From: JAMBLL01 sp964460075
GTDB lineage: Bacteria > Actinomycetota > Acidimicrobiia > Spongiisociales > UBA5794
Length of the DNA stretch: 64,000 bases
Assembly (NCBI GenBank): GCA_964460075.1
Contig: CAYWPC010000013.1
Location: 5,966-69,965, forward strand
Direction: 5' to 3'
Shown: in pieces, positions 1 through 8,904 of the stretch
Layout of the letters: every line of letters starts with the position of its first letter
Numbering within the stretch: the stretch's first letter is position 1
Position numbers and translations under genes: made by a program
The notes under the pieces: generated by a model
Databases searched by the model: none
Seen by the model: the letters and a program-made list of their open reading frames with translations, nothing else
Told to the model about the DNA's origin: nothing

Positions 1-24
1 TAGGGGGATCAGACGATCCCCCTA
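1..24 (-). terminator. hairpin at end of BMP transporter operon
   Basis: Perfect inverted repeat: TAGGGGGATC (1-10), loop AGAC, GATCCCCCTA (15-24). It lies 12 nt past the stop codon of the leftward BMP lipoprotein gene, so it is well placed as a terminator. Any T-tract would lie beyond the window edge and cannot be seen. Confidence 0.7.
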
Positions 25-35
25 TCACATCGCTG

Positions 36-989
36 CTATCCCTCTGCCTTGAACTTCGCGACAGCATCGTCGCCAAGTTTTCTCACATCGCTCGGAAGGT
101 TGTACGCGTCGTTGTACTCGATCACCAAGCCGTCATTGGCAAAATTGATCTGATAGATCTCGCCGCCGAGCTTGCCGCTCTTCACGTTATCGACGATCTC
201 CTTGAGGATGACCTCCCAGTGATACACCTGGGATGCGACCACGATCTCTGGAGCGAGACTTGTTTGGTTGGACTGGGTGCCGAACCAAAGTACGCCCTTC
301 GTCTTGGCAACACCGACAGCGCCGACCACCATCTGGGCGGTACCAGACAGCACGTCCGCACCATTGCCGATCAGCGACTGACCGGCCTCAGAGGCGAGCG
401 CTACATCACTGAACGAGTCGATGTAGTTGATGTTCACCGTGGCTGAGGGATTCTGCTGAAGGACGCCGGCTTCGAATCCGTCGACGTACAGCTTTGCGTC
501 GCCTACCTCGATGGGGCCAACGATTCCGATGTTGTTGCTCGCTGAGAGCGCTGCGGCCATGATCCCCATGACAACGCCGCCCTGATCCGATGCAGCCTCA
601 TACGCGTACACGTTCGGCAAGCCGAATGTGTCTGCAGCCGTACCCCACGCAAACGAGACGTCTGGGAAGTCTGGTGCAATCTCCTGGAGCGATCCGCCGT
701 ACTGGGAACCGTGGGCGATCACTAGGTCGTAGCCCTTCGACGCATAGTCACGAATGGCTGCAGCGGCGTCATCAACGATGAACGTGCCGTCGGTTATTGC
801 TACTTCCACCCCGTCAAGGGAATTGACCGCATCGACGATCGACTGCGTGAATGCAAGGTCGTTCGAGGCCGATGGTGCGACGATCGCTATCCTGAAATCG
901 CCACTGTCAGATTCGCTGCTGCTGCACGCTGTCGCCACCAGTGCAAGGACCGCGAACAGCGCAATGGCTGTGATGCTTCGCTTCTTCAA
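36..989 (-). CDS. BMP-family nucleoside-binding lipoprotein of an ABC importer
   Basis: Likely 317-aa extracytoplasmic binding protein of the BMP/PnrA family, which captures purine nucleosides or related compounds for ABC uptake. The frame is open far upstream, but the lipoprotein signal (KKR, hydrophobic stretch, lipobox LVATAC) begins at a TTG at 987-989 preceded by a strong GAGGAGG site, so I use that TTG start. Mature motifs such as DLVIAHGSQYG, FAWGTAAD and GIVGPIEVGDAK fit the family. It is the last gene of an operon with two permeases. Nucleoside specificity is inferred from family and from the purine genes around it; BMP proteins can bind other ligands. Confidence 0.9.
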   Translation of the reverse strand: MKKRSITAIALFAVLALVATACSSSESDSGDFRIAIVAPSASNDLAFTQSIVDAVNSLDGVEVAITDGTFIVDDAAAAIRDYASKGYDLVIAHGSQYGGSLQEIAPDFPDVSFAWGTAADTFGLPNVYAYEAASDQGGVVMGIMAAALSASNNIGIVGPIEVGDAKLYVDGFEAGVLQQNPSATVNINYIDSFSDVALASEAGQSLIGNGADVLSGTAQMVVGAVGVAKTKGVLWFGTQSNQTSLAPEIVVASQVYHWEVILKEIVDNVKSGKLGGEIYQINFANDGLVIEYNDAYNLPSDVRKLGDDAVAKFKAEG

Positions 990-1024
990 TGTTCCTCCTC
1001 CTCGTGTCTCGGACCTCTCGGCCC

Positions 1025-1957
1025 CTATTTTCCTCTCGTGAACGGCTTGGTCAATGCCGCAGGCGCACTGAAGCGCCTCGCAACGAAGACCAGAGCCAAG
1101 ATCGTGATGACTGCCGGAGCCATGGCCGCGAGGTTTGACAAATCTCGCGGGATGATCTCGAGCGTCTTGAGCTCCAGAACCAGTGCGTTCACCAGGCCGA
1201 ATAGCAATGATCCTGCCATGATGCCGATCGGTCGCCATGCTCCAAAGTAGACGAGTGCGATCGCGATGAAACCTGCACCGTTCGTCAGGTTCTGCTGGAA
1301 GATGCCGAGCGTGATCGCGAGAACGGCTCCGGCGATTCCTGCAAGCGTCCCACCGATGATCTGGGTTGCATAGCGAACCCTCAAGACGCTGACCCCGAGC
1401 GTGTCGGCCGCTTCGGGGTATTCGCCCACTGCACGGACGTTCATGCCGAACGTCGTACGCGTGATGACGAACCGGCTGACGGGAATTGCCAAGAAGGCGA
1501 GGTAGATAACTGCGCTGTGTTGGAAGAACATGTCTCCGATGTACGGGATATCTGCGAGAAGAGGGATACGCACGGGCGGGAAGGTGTTGATCGGAATCGG
1601 TGTACCGACGAGCTTCTGGAACAGCAGGTCACTCAGTCCAAGTCCGAAGAGATAGATGCCAATGCCGCTGATGCCCTGCTCAGCCTTGAGGGATACGGCA
1701 ATAACCGCAGACGCCAGGCCCAGAAGAAGCCCGACGAACGCACCGGCGAGGAGTCCGAACCATACGTTACCCGTCTTGAGAACGGCGTAGTAGCCGGTGA
1801 AGGCGCCGAGCAGCATGATGCCGTCCACGCCGAGGTTGAGCACACCGCTTCGCTGTCCGAATGTCTCCCCAAGGGCGGCAAGCAGCAGCGGGACGGCGAG
1901 CCGGACAGCCGACGCGACGACAGCGACCAGCACAGCAGTCGTGAACACATCACTCAC
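1025..1957 (-). CDS. ABC transporter permease, BMP/nucleoside type (second permease)
   Basis: Inner-membrane permease of 310 aa with about eight to ten hydrophobic segments. It carries the family signature GETFGQRSGVLNLGVDGIMLLGAF near residues 30-55 and the late motif YFGAWRPIGIMAGSLLFG. It matches the shorter of the two permeases in BMP-type nucleoside importers (YufQ/NupQ-like). Its start overlaps the stop of the upstream permease by 4 nt (ATGA), so the two are translationally coupled. The binding-protein gene follows 35 nt downstream. Confidence 0.92.
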   Translation of the reverse strand: MSDVFTTAVLVAVVASAVRLAVPLLLAALGETFGQRSGVLNLGVDGIMLLGAFTGYYAVLKTGNVWFGLLAGAFVGLLLGLASAVIAVSLKAEQGISGIGIYLFGLGLSDLLFQKLVGTPIPINTFPPVRIPLLADIPYIGDMFFQHSAVIYLAFLAIPVSRFVITRTTFGMNVRAVGEYPEAADTLGVSVLRVRYATQIIGGTLAGIAGAVLAITLGIFQQNLTNGAGFIAIALVYFGAWRPIGIMAGSLLFGLVNALVLELKTLEIIPRDLSNLAAMAPAVITILALVFVARRFSAPAALTKPFTRGK

Positions 1958-3156
1958 GTTCGCCCTCCCGGATCGATCGCGTCCGCTGCACCAGAATCTT
2001 CGTTGTGGCCCGAGATCGCCATACCGCCTTGGTCACCACCACCCGCGCCGCCTTCGTCGAGCAGCAGAAGGTCTCTACCATCGGACTCGAGCAGCTTCAA
2101 GCGATATCGATCAGCGGCCACCACGAATACGACAACAAGGCCGTTGAGTGCAACGATCAGCGCCGAGGGAACCTGAACCGCCCTCTGCAGGGCCTGCCCA
2201 CCGACGAGCAGACCACCGAACAGGAATGAGGCTGGAATCGTCCACACCGGGTGTAGGCCACCAAAGAGCGCGGCCACAATGCCGTTGAAGCCGGCTCCTC
2301 CGGTGAATCCCATCGTGGATCCGTCGGTCACCATGCGGTGGCTCTCGCTGCCGAACACCAGTACCGCTCCCGCCAGGCCGGCCAAGGCGCCAGAGAGTGT
2401 GAGCGCGAGCGTGATAGTTCGACGCACAGGTATTCCGGCATACCGGGCCGCCTGTTCACTGAGTCCAACGGCTCGAAGTCGATAGCCGAGCGGTGTGCGC
2501 CACAGGAGGTAGTAGGCGGCCACGGCGGTGACGATGGCAAGGACTGGTCCAATGTGCAATCGGTCACTCCCAAACAGAAAGGGTAGGTCCGCTGACTCAG
2601 CGAGGCGCTGCGTTTGCGGTATCCGCGTGCCACGTTCGATCTCAGCGGGGTCGATGAGCGGACCCCGCAACAGATAGCTCATCAGCTGCACAGCGACGAT
2701 GTTGAGCATGATCGTGCTGAGAATCTCGTTTACCCGGTAGTACGCCTTCAGCGCTCCTGGGATCCATCCCCACAGTGCTCCACCGGCGATCCCAGCAAGG
2801 AGCACGACGGGGATCATGATGATCGAAGGCATCTCCGGCAGATAGAGTGCTGCGATCGTCGCGAAGAGACCGCCGAGCACCATCTGGCCCTCAGCACCGA
2901 TGTTGATCACGTTCGCCCGGAAGGCGATCACGATACCGACCCCGACGAACAGCAACGGGGTCGACTTCAGGACCGTGGCAATCAGAGCGTCGCCAGACCC
3001 GAATGCACCGATGAACATCTCGGCGAAACCCTCAATCGGGTTCGCGCCGAGAAGGGCGAGCATGACCGCTCCGATCGCCAGAGCGACGAGAACGGACAGG
3101 ACCGGGATGCCATATGCGAGGACGCGACGTTGCGCATGACTGAGGTTGATGGTCAT
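1954..3156 (-). CDS. ABC transporter permease, BMP/nucleoside type (first permease)
   Basis: A 400-aa membrane permease of the YufP/NupP type. Visible motifs are NVINIGAEGQMVLGG near residues 85-100, the EAA-like loop LRAVGLSEQAARYAGI and GFTGGAGFNGIVAALFGG. The C-terminus is extended by a charged, Gly-rich tail (DEGGAGGGDQGG...). It is the first gene of the importer operon. The promoter region contains the TTTGACA-n3-TGTCAAA palindrome about 64 nt upstream of the start, so I infer co-regulation with the purine catabolic operons. No ABC ATPase is encoded in the operon or elsewhere in the window. Confidence 0.92.
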   Translation of the reverse strand: MTINLSHAQRRVLAYGIPVLSVLVALAIGAVMLALLGANPIEGFAEMFIGAFGSGDALIATVLKSTPLLFVGVGIVIAFRANVINIGAEGQMVLGGLFATIAALYLPEMPSIIMIPVVLLAGIAGGALWGWIPGALKAYYRVNEILSTIMLNIVAVQLMSYLLRGPLIDPAEIERGTRIPQTQRLAESADLPFLFGSDRLHIGPVLAIVTAVAAYYLLWRTPLGYRLRAVGLSEQAARYAGIPVRRTITLALTLSGALAGLAGAVLVFGSESHRMVTDGSTMGFTGGAGFNGIVAALFGGLHPVWTIPASFLFGGLLVGGQALQRAVQVPSALIVALNGLVVVFVVAADRYRLKLLESDGRDLLLLDEGGAGGGDQGGMAISGHNEDSGAADAIDPGGRT

Positions 3157-3219
3157 CTCACATTGTCCCTACCCACACCTTGATCTACCAGGGAGACCGC
3201 GTTGGTAGAGACTCATCGG

Positions 3220-3240
3220 AATTTGACAAAATGTCAAATT
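3220..3240. promoter_or_regulatory. purine-regulon palindrome upstream of the importer operon
   Basis: Perfect palindrome with 9-nt arms and a 3-nt centre. The 17-bp core TTTGACA-AAA-TGTCAAA occupies 3222-3238. It lies between the 3' end of the PEP carboxylase gene and the permease start at 3156. The same core occurs at 24555-24571 and, slightly degenerate, twice at 17103-17141. The half site contains TTGACA, so the operator may overlap the -35 element. The binding protein is unknown. Confidence 0.75.
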
Positions 3241-3304
3241 GAACACCTTTTGGACCGGAGCATCGACGTTGCAATCCTGACTGCGCCGAAGAGATTCTCG
3301 AGCA

Positions 3305-6082
3305 TCAACCTGTATTGCGCAGGCCGGCTGCGATGCCGTTTACGGTCAGAAGCAGCGCTCTGCGCAACACGGGATCATCGCCACCCGCACTCCGAGATCG
3401 CTCGAGTAAGTTCACTTGTAGGTGGTGCAGCGGTCGCAAGTATGCGTCTCTGACTCGGAGGGTGCGTTGCAGGACCGGGTTGGCATCGAGCAGAGCCCGC
3501 TCCCCCGTGATGGCCAGCACTTCATCGATCGTTCGATGGTATTCCTCTTCAATCGTGCTGAACGAGTGACGATATTGCGAGGACACAAGCGCTTGAGCGT
3601 ACCGATTGGCTATCACCAGATCCGTCTTGGCAAGAGTCATCTCGACGTTCGAGATAAAGGTCCGAAAGAATGACCAGTCGTCATACATTCGACTGATCGC
3701 ACCACCATGCCCCTGCTCGCGAGCAGCGGCAAGCCCCGATCCGACGCCAAACCATCCTGGGATAATCTGGCGAGACTGAGTCCATCCGAAGACCCAGGGA
3801 ATCGCCCTCAGGCTTTTCAGCGACCCGGAACCGTCTGGGCGCCGCGATGGCCGCGACCCGATATTGAGTGCTCCCAACTCGTCGACGGGTGTGGATCTGA
3901 GAAAGTACTCGACAAGGTTCGGATCTGCTATCAGGCCGCGATAGGCTGCGTAGGAAGCGTCGCTCACGATGTCCATGGTCTCGTGCCAGGTGCGAAGCTG
4001 ATCTCGGGGTTGGCGGGGTGAGCGGTGAAGCAGCGACGCCTCGATCACCGCGGACAAGGTGAGTTCTAGATTTCGAGCAGCGAGATCTGCAAGACCGTAT
4101 TTGTCAGCGATCACCTCACCTTGCTCTGTGATCTTGATTGGGCCATCAACGGTTCCGAACGGCTGGGCGAGAATCGCCTCATGGGTAGGCCCACCACCTC
4201 GGCCGATCGTACCGCCGCGCCCGTGGAACAAACGCAGGAGGACACCGTGCGACTTCGCTGTGTCACGTAGTCGTTGCTGTGCCTTGTAAATCTCCCATTG
4301 AGATGTCGTGATTCCACCGGCCTTGTTCGAGTCCGAGTATCCGAGCATCACCTCCTGGACATCACCGCGTATGCGAACGATCTCCCGATACGGCTCGACG
4401 CAGAGGAGTCGATCGAGTAACTCATCGGCGTTCCGTAGCTCTTGTGTTGTCTCGAGAAGGGGAACAAACCCGAGTTCAGCAACTTCTCCCGGCACGTCGA
4501 TCAGACCCACCTCACGAGCCAACACGGCCGCAGCCAGGACGTCGTCGACATTCCGAGTCATCGAGATGATGTAGCTCTCGATGAGGTCGCTCCCGTACCG
4601 ATCCTTGACGCGTCGGATGGTTCGGAACACGTTGAGCGTCGCTTCCGTCTCTTCGCTCACGGCAGCGGCGGTCGTGGTCAGCGGCCGGCGACCCTTCAGC
4701 TCTTCTGCGAGCATCTCTGTGCGGTGAGCAGCATCCAGTTCGTCGTACGCGACATCAAGACGACCGAACAGCTCACCGATCGCCGTATGGTGCCTCGTCG
4801 CGAGTTGGCGGATATCCATCGTTGCAAGTTGGAAGCCGAAGGTGGCAGCCGTTCTCGCCGTCCTGGCAACCATCCCACCCGCAACGAGCCCACCGCGATT
4901 CTCCAGAAGCGACCGATGGATCAAGGCGAGATCTTCGAGCACATCACCGATCGCCGCATATCCGTGATGCGCCGATTGCAGAGACCCCGAAGCCACTCGC
5001 TCCCTGGTATCGATGAGTCGTTGATGGATATAGGCGAGCTTCAATCGGTACGGCTCCTCGGCGTTGAGGACACCAAAGCGCTCGAAGACGTTCGGCATCT
5101 GTCGTTTGTCGTCCTCGAGACTCGCGCCGAGCTCGTTGCTCACTCGTCGAATCCTCGAAGATGTCGACAGATCGGCTGCCAATGCCTCGATTGCACGTAT
5201 GAGGTTTCGCATGGCGTGGTCGTGCTGGGCGGCCAGTACTTCGTCTGTGACACGTGCGGTCACGAATGGGTTCCCATCGCGATCACCACCAACCCAGGTA
5301 CCGAACCGGATCGGGGTGTCGTCGATAGCGATCTCGATGCCGAGACGAGCCATCTGGGTGGCGTAGTTGTCCAGAACCTCAGGCACAGATCGTCGGAAGA
5401 GCTCGTCGAGATAGTAGATCACCGAAGCTGCTTCGTCCCTGGGATCGGGCCGATCTCTTCGAAGCTCATCCGTCTGCCAGATGAGGTCAATCAGCTCTGC
5501 GAGACGTCGGTCGATCCGACGTTTGTCTGCGGCAGTTGCTCGCGTGTCAAGGCGCTCGTCGAGCAGACCTGACACGGCGTTGAGCTTGGTAAGTATGGAT
5601 CGCCGTGACGCCTCGGTGGGATGAGCAGTGAACACAGGCCGAAGCTCAAGGCGCCCCAGCACATGCTCGATCTCACGCTTATCGAGATCGGAGGCCTCGA
5701 TCTGGTCGACGGTGCTCTCCAGCCAGCCACGTTGCCGCCCAGTGCGTGCAGCCAACTCGTCGAGGCGATGTGTCTGCTCGGCGACATTCGCGAGATAGAA
5801 ATAGGCCGTGAAGGCTCGCACGAGTGTGCTAAGGATTGGCAGCTCGATACCGTCGAGCAGCTCAGCGAGGGCACCGTCGTCCTCGGCCGGACCACCATCG
5901 CCTAACGTTCTCGTAGTCGCCCGAACAGCCTCCACGAGGTCGAGCAGCTCAGGACCTTCCTGGCGCACGAGTGAGTCACCGAGCTGGTTACCCAATCGCC
6001 GAATGTCCGCGCGCAGCGCTGCATCTCTCGCTTCTAGTTCCACAACCGAGAGCGTACTCACCACCTCGACGACGAGAGTCAC
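3305..6082 (-). CDS. ppc: phosphoenolpyruvate carboxylase
   Basis: Cytoplasmic enzyme of 925 aa that carboxylates PEP to oxaloacetate, an anaplerotic step. All the catalytic landmarks are present: VFTAHPTEASRRS (catalytic His), GYSDSNKAGG, LFHGRGGTIGRGGGP, PWVFGWTQSRQIIPGW and the C-terminal RNTG. Length is normal for a bacterial PEPC. GTG codons at 6082, 6064 and 6061 are all possible starts and no strong ribosome site separates them. It is divergent from the 8-oxoguanine deaminase gene. It lies inside the purine island, but no sequence feature links its regulation to it. Confidence 0.95.
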   Translation of the reverse strand: MTLVVEVVSTLSVVELEARDAALRADIRRLGNQLGDSLVRQEGPELLDLVEAVRATTRTLGDGGPAEDDGALAELLDGIELPILSTLVRAFTAYFYLANVAEQTHRLDELAARTGRQRGWLESTVDQIEASDLDKREIEHVLGRLELRPVFTAHPTEASRRSILTKLNAVSGLLDERLDTRATAADKRRIDRRLAELIDLIWQTDELRRDRPDPRDEAASVIYYLDELFRRSVPEVLDNYATQMARLGIEIAIDDTPIRFGTWVGGDRDGNPFVTARVTDEVLAAQHDHAMRNLIRAIEALAADLSTSSRIRRVSNELGASLEDDKRQMPNVFERFGVLNAEEPYRLKLAYIHQRLIDTRERVASGSLQSAHHGYAAIGDVLEDLALIHRSLLENRGGLVAGGMVARTARTAATFGFQLATMDIRQLATRHHTAIGELFGRLDVAYDELDAAHRTEMLAEELKGRRPLTTTAAAVSEETEATLNVFRTIRRVKDRYGSDLIESYIISMTRNVDDVLAAAVLAREVGLIDVPGEVAELGFVPLLETTQELRNADELLDRLLCVEPYREIVRIRGDVQEVMLGYSDSNKAGGITTSQWEIYKAQQRLRDTAKSHGVLLRLFHGRGGTIGRGGGPTHEAILAQPFGTVDGPIKITEQGEVIADKYGLADLAARNLELTLSAVIEASLLHRSPRQPRDQLRTWHETMDIVSDASYAAYRGLIADPNLVEYFLRSTPVDELGALNIGSRPSRRPDGSGSLKSLRAIPWVFGWTQSRQIIPGWFGVGSGLAAAREQGHGGAISRMYDDWSFFRTFISNVEMTLAKTDLVIANRYAQALVSSQYRHSFSTIEEEYHRTIDEVLAITGERALLDANPVLQRTLRVRDAYLRPLHHLQVNLLERSRSAGGDDPVLRRALLLTVNGIAAGLRNTG

Positions 6083-6137
6083 CGCGAAATTCGCACACCT
6101 ACCGTCGACACTCGTTCGAGGATTCCTGCGGGGCCGC

Positions 6138-6149
6138 TATTTTGGTCCC
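6138..6149 (+). promoter_or_regulatory. leaderless-type -10 box of the 8-oxoguanine deaminase gene
   Basis: TATTTT at 6138-6143 is followed by six bases (GGTCCC) and then the ATG at 6150. This spacing puts the transcription start at or next to the A of the start codon, and no Shine-Dalgarno sequence is present. A weak -35 (TTCGAG, 6115-6120) lies 17 bp upstream. Four other genes in the window show the same arrangement. Confidence 0.55.
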
Positions 6150-7517
6150 ATGAGCACTCTCTTGGTCAAGCATGCACGCGTAATCGCAACGATGGATGCC
6201 GAAGAAAACGAGATCATCAACGGTGCCTTGTTCATCGTTGACGGGTTCATTGAACAGGTAGGCCCGACGGTCGATCTTCCCGAAACCGCCGACGAGGTCC
6301 TCGATCTGGAAGACCATGTCGTTCTCCCAGGCTTCGTCAACACGCATCATCACTTCTATCAGACGCTAACGAGAGCTGTGCCTGGTGCACAGGACGTGGG
6401 CCTGTTCGGATGGCTCACGACGCTCTATCCGAGCTGGGCCCGTATGACCTCCGAACACATAGGCGCCTCGACCAAAGTGGCACTCGCGGAGCTTGCTCTT
6501 AGCGGATGCACCACGGCGTCGGACCATCTCTATCTCTTCCCCAACGGTTCGCGCCTCGATGACGAGATCGAGGCCGCACACGATGTCGGCCTCCGCCTCC
6601 ACGCATCTCGTGGCTCGATGAGCCTCGGAGAGAGCAGTGGCGGCCTGCCTCCCGATTCCATCGTCGAGAGTGACGACACAATCCTTACCGACACGCACCG
6701 ACTCATCGACACCTACCACGATCCCGATCCTGGGTCCATGATCCGGATCGTAATTGCCCCGTGCTCCCCATTCTCGGTATCACCAGACCTGATGAGAGCG
6801 TCGGCTGCACTTGCCCGCGCCACAGGAACCAGGCTCCATACGCACCTCGCTGAAACTCTGGACGAGGAGTCGTTCTGCCTCGAGACGTACGGACGGCGGC
6901 CTGTGGAACTTGCCGAGGATCTCGATTGGATGGGCAGTGATGTGTGGTTCGCCCACGGTGTGTTCATCAACGCTGCCGAGAGGGCTCGAATGGCGTCAAC
7001 TGGCACTGGTGTAGCTCACTGCCCGTCGTCGAACATGCGGCTCGCCTCAGGGATTGCGCCTGTGATGAGTTTCCTCGCCGCTGGCGTTCCCGTGGGACTC
7101 GGCGTCGACGGCTCGGCAAGTAACGACGGAAGCAATCTCCTCGGCGAGGCACGCCTCTCTATGTTGTTGAGCCGTCTCGACGCCGCACCGAGCCAATCTG
7201 GCGGCGAACTGATGACGGCGCGAGGCGCCCTCGCAATAGCGACGAAGGGCGGCGCATCGGTGCTTGGTCGCAACGACATCGGATCGCTGGAACCCGGCAT
7301 GGCGGCCGACTTTATCGCGATCGACCTCAACAGGCTCGAATTCGCTGGGGCACACCACGACCCGGTCGCCGCTGTGATTCTTGCCGCTCCCACGGGTGTT
7401 GACTACAACTACGTCCATGGCCGACCAATCGTGGTCGAGGGCGCGCTCGTGACCATCGAGCTTGAGCCGCTGATAGAGCATCACAACGCGCTCGCATCAT
7501 CGCTCTTCATCGGTTAG
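6150..7517 (+). CDS. 8-oxoguanine deaminase (amidohydrolase)
   Basis: Metal-dependent amidohydrolase, 455 aa. It best fits the 8-oxoguanine deaminase/hydroxydechloroatrazine-type subgroup, which converts 8-oxoguanine to urate plus ammonia. Metal ligands are visible: the HxH of NTHHHFYQ (about residue 70), HTHLAET (about 233), FAHGVF (about 270) and the Asp of GLGVDGSASND (about 318). Upstream segment DVGLFGWLTTLYPSWARM is characteristic of this subgroup. The frame continues upstream, but homology starts at MSTLLVKHARV. In this cluster it would feed urate to the YgfK/SsnA genes. Another N-heterocycle deaminase activity is possible. Confidence 0.85.
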   Translation: MSTLLVKHARVIATMDAEENEIINGALFIVDGFIEQVGPTVDLPETADEVLDLEDHVVLPGFVNTHHHFYQTLTRAVPGAQDVGLFGWLTTLYPSWARMTSEHIGASTKVALAELALSGCTTASDHLYLFPNGSRLDDEIEAAHDVGLRLHASRGSMSLGESSGGLPPDSIVESDDTILTDTHRLIDTYHDPDPGSMIRIVIAPCSPFSVSPDLMRASAALARATGTRLHTHLAETLDEESFCLETYGRRPVELAEDLDWMGSDVWFAHGVFINAAERARMASTGTGVAHCPSSNMRLASGIAPVMSFLAAGVPVGLGVDGSASNDGSNLLGEARLSMLLSRLDAAPSQSGGELMTARGALAIATKGGASVLGRNDIGSLEPGMAADFIAIDLNRLEFAGAHHDPVAAVILAAPTGVDYNYVHGRPIVVEGALVTIELEPLIEHHNALASSLFIG

Positions 7518-7527
7518 CCACGTCCCT

Positions 7528-7546
7528 GTGCAGTCCCGGCCTGCAC
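7528..7546. terminator. short hairpin between convergent genes
   Basis: GTGCAG (7528-7533), 7-nt loop, CTGCAC (7541-7546) between the convergent stops at 7517 and 7562. A 6-bp GC-rich stem without a T-run; a weak bidirectional terminator at best. Confidence 0.35.
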
Positions 7547-7561
7547 CGAATGGAGCTCAGC

Positions 7562-8728
7562 TCATGCAGCAGATATCCGCTCAGGTTCCACACCTACTAC
7601 AGCCCGATAGTTGACTGGATCGGTCGCTCCTTCGGTAACGATGATCAACGCAACATCCTCTGGACCGAGGTTGAGCTCGTCGCGAAGATCTGGCCGTCGG
7701 TCGACGAGCGCGAGCAGGGAGGCGAACGCTGCGGCGCCGGTCTCACCTGCCACGATGCCCTCGGAGGCAAGAAGCCGCATCGCTTCTTCAGCCCATTCGT
7801 CATCGAACGAGAGCGTCGCGCTCAATCCCGCTTCGATCGTGGGGAACGCTATGGGAGATGCCGTGCCACAACTCAGACCTGCCATGATCGTCGTGTGCGG
7901 GCCGGGGATGGTGACAACCTCGCCCGCCGAGAGTGCAGCCATGACACAGGCCGCGTTCGTCGGCTCAGCTCCGATGATCACGGGGCGGGGCTGACGGCTC
8001 GCGTAGTGTGAGATGATGGCCGCACCGAGAGCCCCAACACCCATGGGAGCAACGATCACAGTCGGCTCGGGAAGACCTTCCTCTGCCGTCTGCTCCTCGA
8101 CCTCGGACAGCATCGTCGAGTAGCCCTCGATCACCCACTGTGGCACCACTTCGTATCCTGGCCATGAAGTGTCAGACACGACCAGCGTTGAACCGTCCGC
8201 GGCATCTGCTGCGGCTGCAACGGCGTCGTCGTACGTGCCGTCGACCTCTGTGACGGTGGCTCCTTCGGACTCGATGGCCTTGATGCGAGCGTCCACAGTC
8301 CCAGCCGGTACCCAGATCCGCGCTGAGAGGCCCACCATGCGCGCGAATCTTGCCACCGCACGACCATGATTTCCGTCGGTTGCCGTTGCCAGTGTGAGAG
8401 GCAGGTGCGGCTCGATGAGGGTGGCCAGTGCCTCGATCGTGGACCAACCATCCGGGTCGATCCCCGTGTGCTCGATAATGGACCGATACGACGCCCAGGA
8501 GGCGCCAAGCATCTTGAATGCCGGAAGCCCGAGCCGCTCCGACTCGTCGTTGACCAGCACTGCAGCGATGCCAAGCCTGCGTGCTAAAGCCTCGACACTG
8601 GTGATCGGCGTTGGCATGTAGCCTGGGAGTCGCTGGTGGAAGTGAAGCGCGTTCTGAGATACGAACGATTTGGGTGGAAGCTCCGAAATCTGGTTCAACA
8701 GAACCTTGGGATCAGATGTCGGTGTCAT
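7562..8728 (-). CDS. ygeX: diaminopropionate ammonia-lyase (YgeX-like)
   Basis: PLP-dependent enzyme of 388 aa that converts 2,3-diaminopropionate to pyruvate and two ammonia. The PLP lysine is in RLGLPAFKMLGASWA near residue 72, and the phosphate-binding glycine motif is at GVGALGAAI. A good AAGGAG site precedes the ATG. It is the last gene of the leftward DCase-xdhD-ssnA-ygfK-ygeX operon, separated from ygfK by 176 bp. In E. coli and in urate-degrading anaerobes ygeX sits with ygfK, ssnA and ygeW; there it is thought to process a diamino intermediate from the purine ring. That role here is inferred from context. Confidence 0.9.
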   Translation of the reverse strand: MTPTSDPKVLLNQISELPPKSFVSQNALHFHQRLPGYMPTPITSVEALARRLGIAAVLVNDESERLGLPAFKMLGASWASYRSIIEHTGIDPDGWSTIEALATLIEPHLPLTLATATDGNHGRAVARFARMVGLSARIWVPAGTVDARIKAIESEGATVTEVDGTYDDAVAAAADAADGSTLVVSDTSWPGYEVVPQWVIEGYSTMLSEVEEQTAEEGLPEPTVIVAPMGVGALGAAIISHYASRQPRPVIIGAEPTNAACVMAALSAGEVVTIPGPHTTIMAGLSCGTASPIAFPTIEAGLSATLSFDDEWAEEAMRLLASEGIVAGETGAAAFASLLALVDRRPDLRDELNLGPEDVALIIVTEGATDPVNYRAVVGVEPERISAA

Positions 8729-8904
8729 GTATGTCTACTCCTTGGTCTCCCCCACTGATGGATGTGCATAATTCGAAATCGCCGTCTCGCCTGTGGTCAG
8801 CAAGAACGGCTAGGTCCGGATCCCCGATTCCGGGCCGGAACGGCGGTGGGGTACCCGTGCAGGTCGACCTCGACCGCGTTCGGTGGCAGATAGTTGGACG
8901 TCGA

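Noticed and set aside
4442..5572. 376-codon open frame on the + strand opposite PEP carboxylase
   Set aside because: It lies entirely antisense to the conserved ppc gene, resembles no family and has no ribosome site; its openness follows from codon bias.
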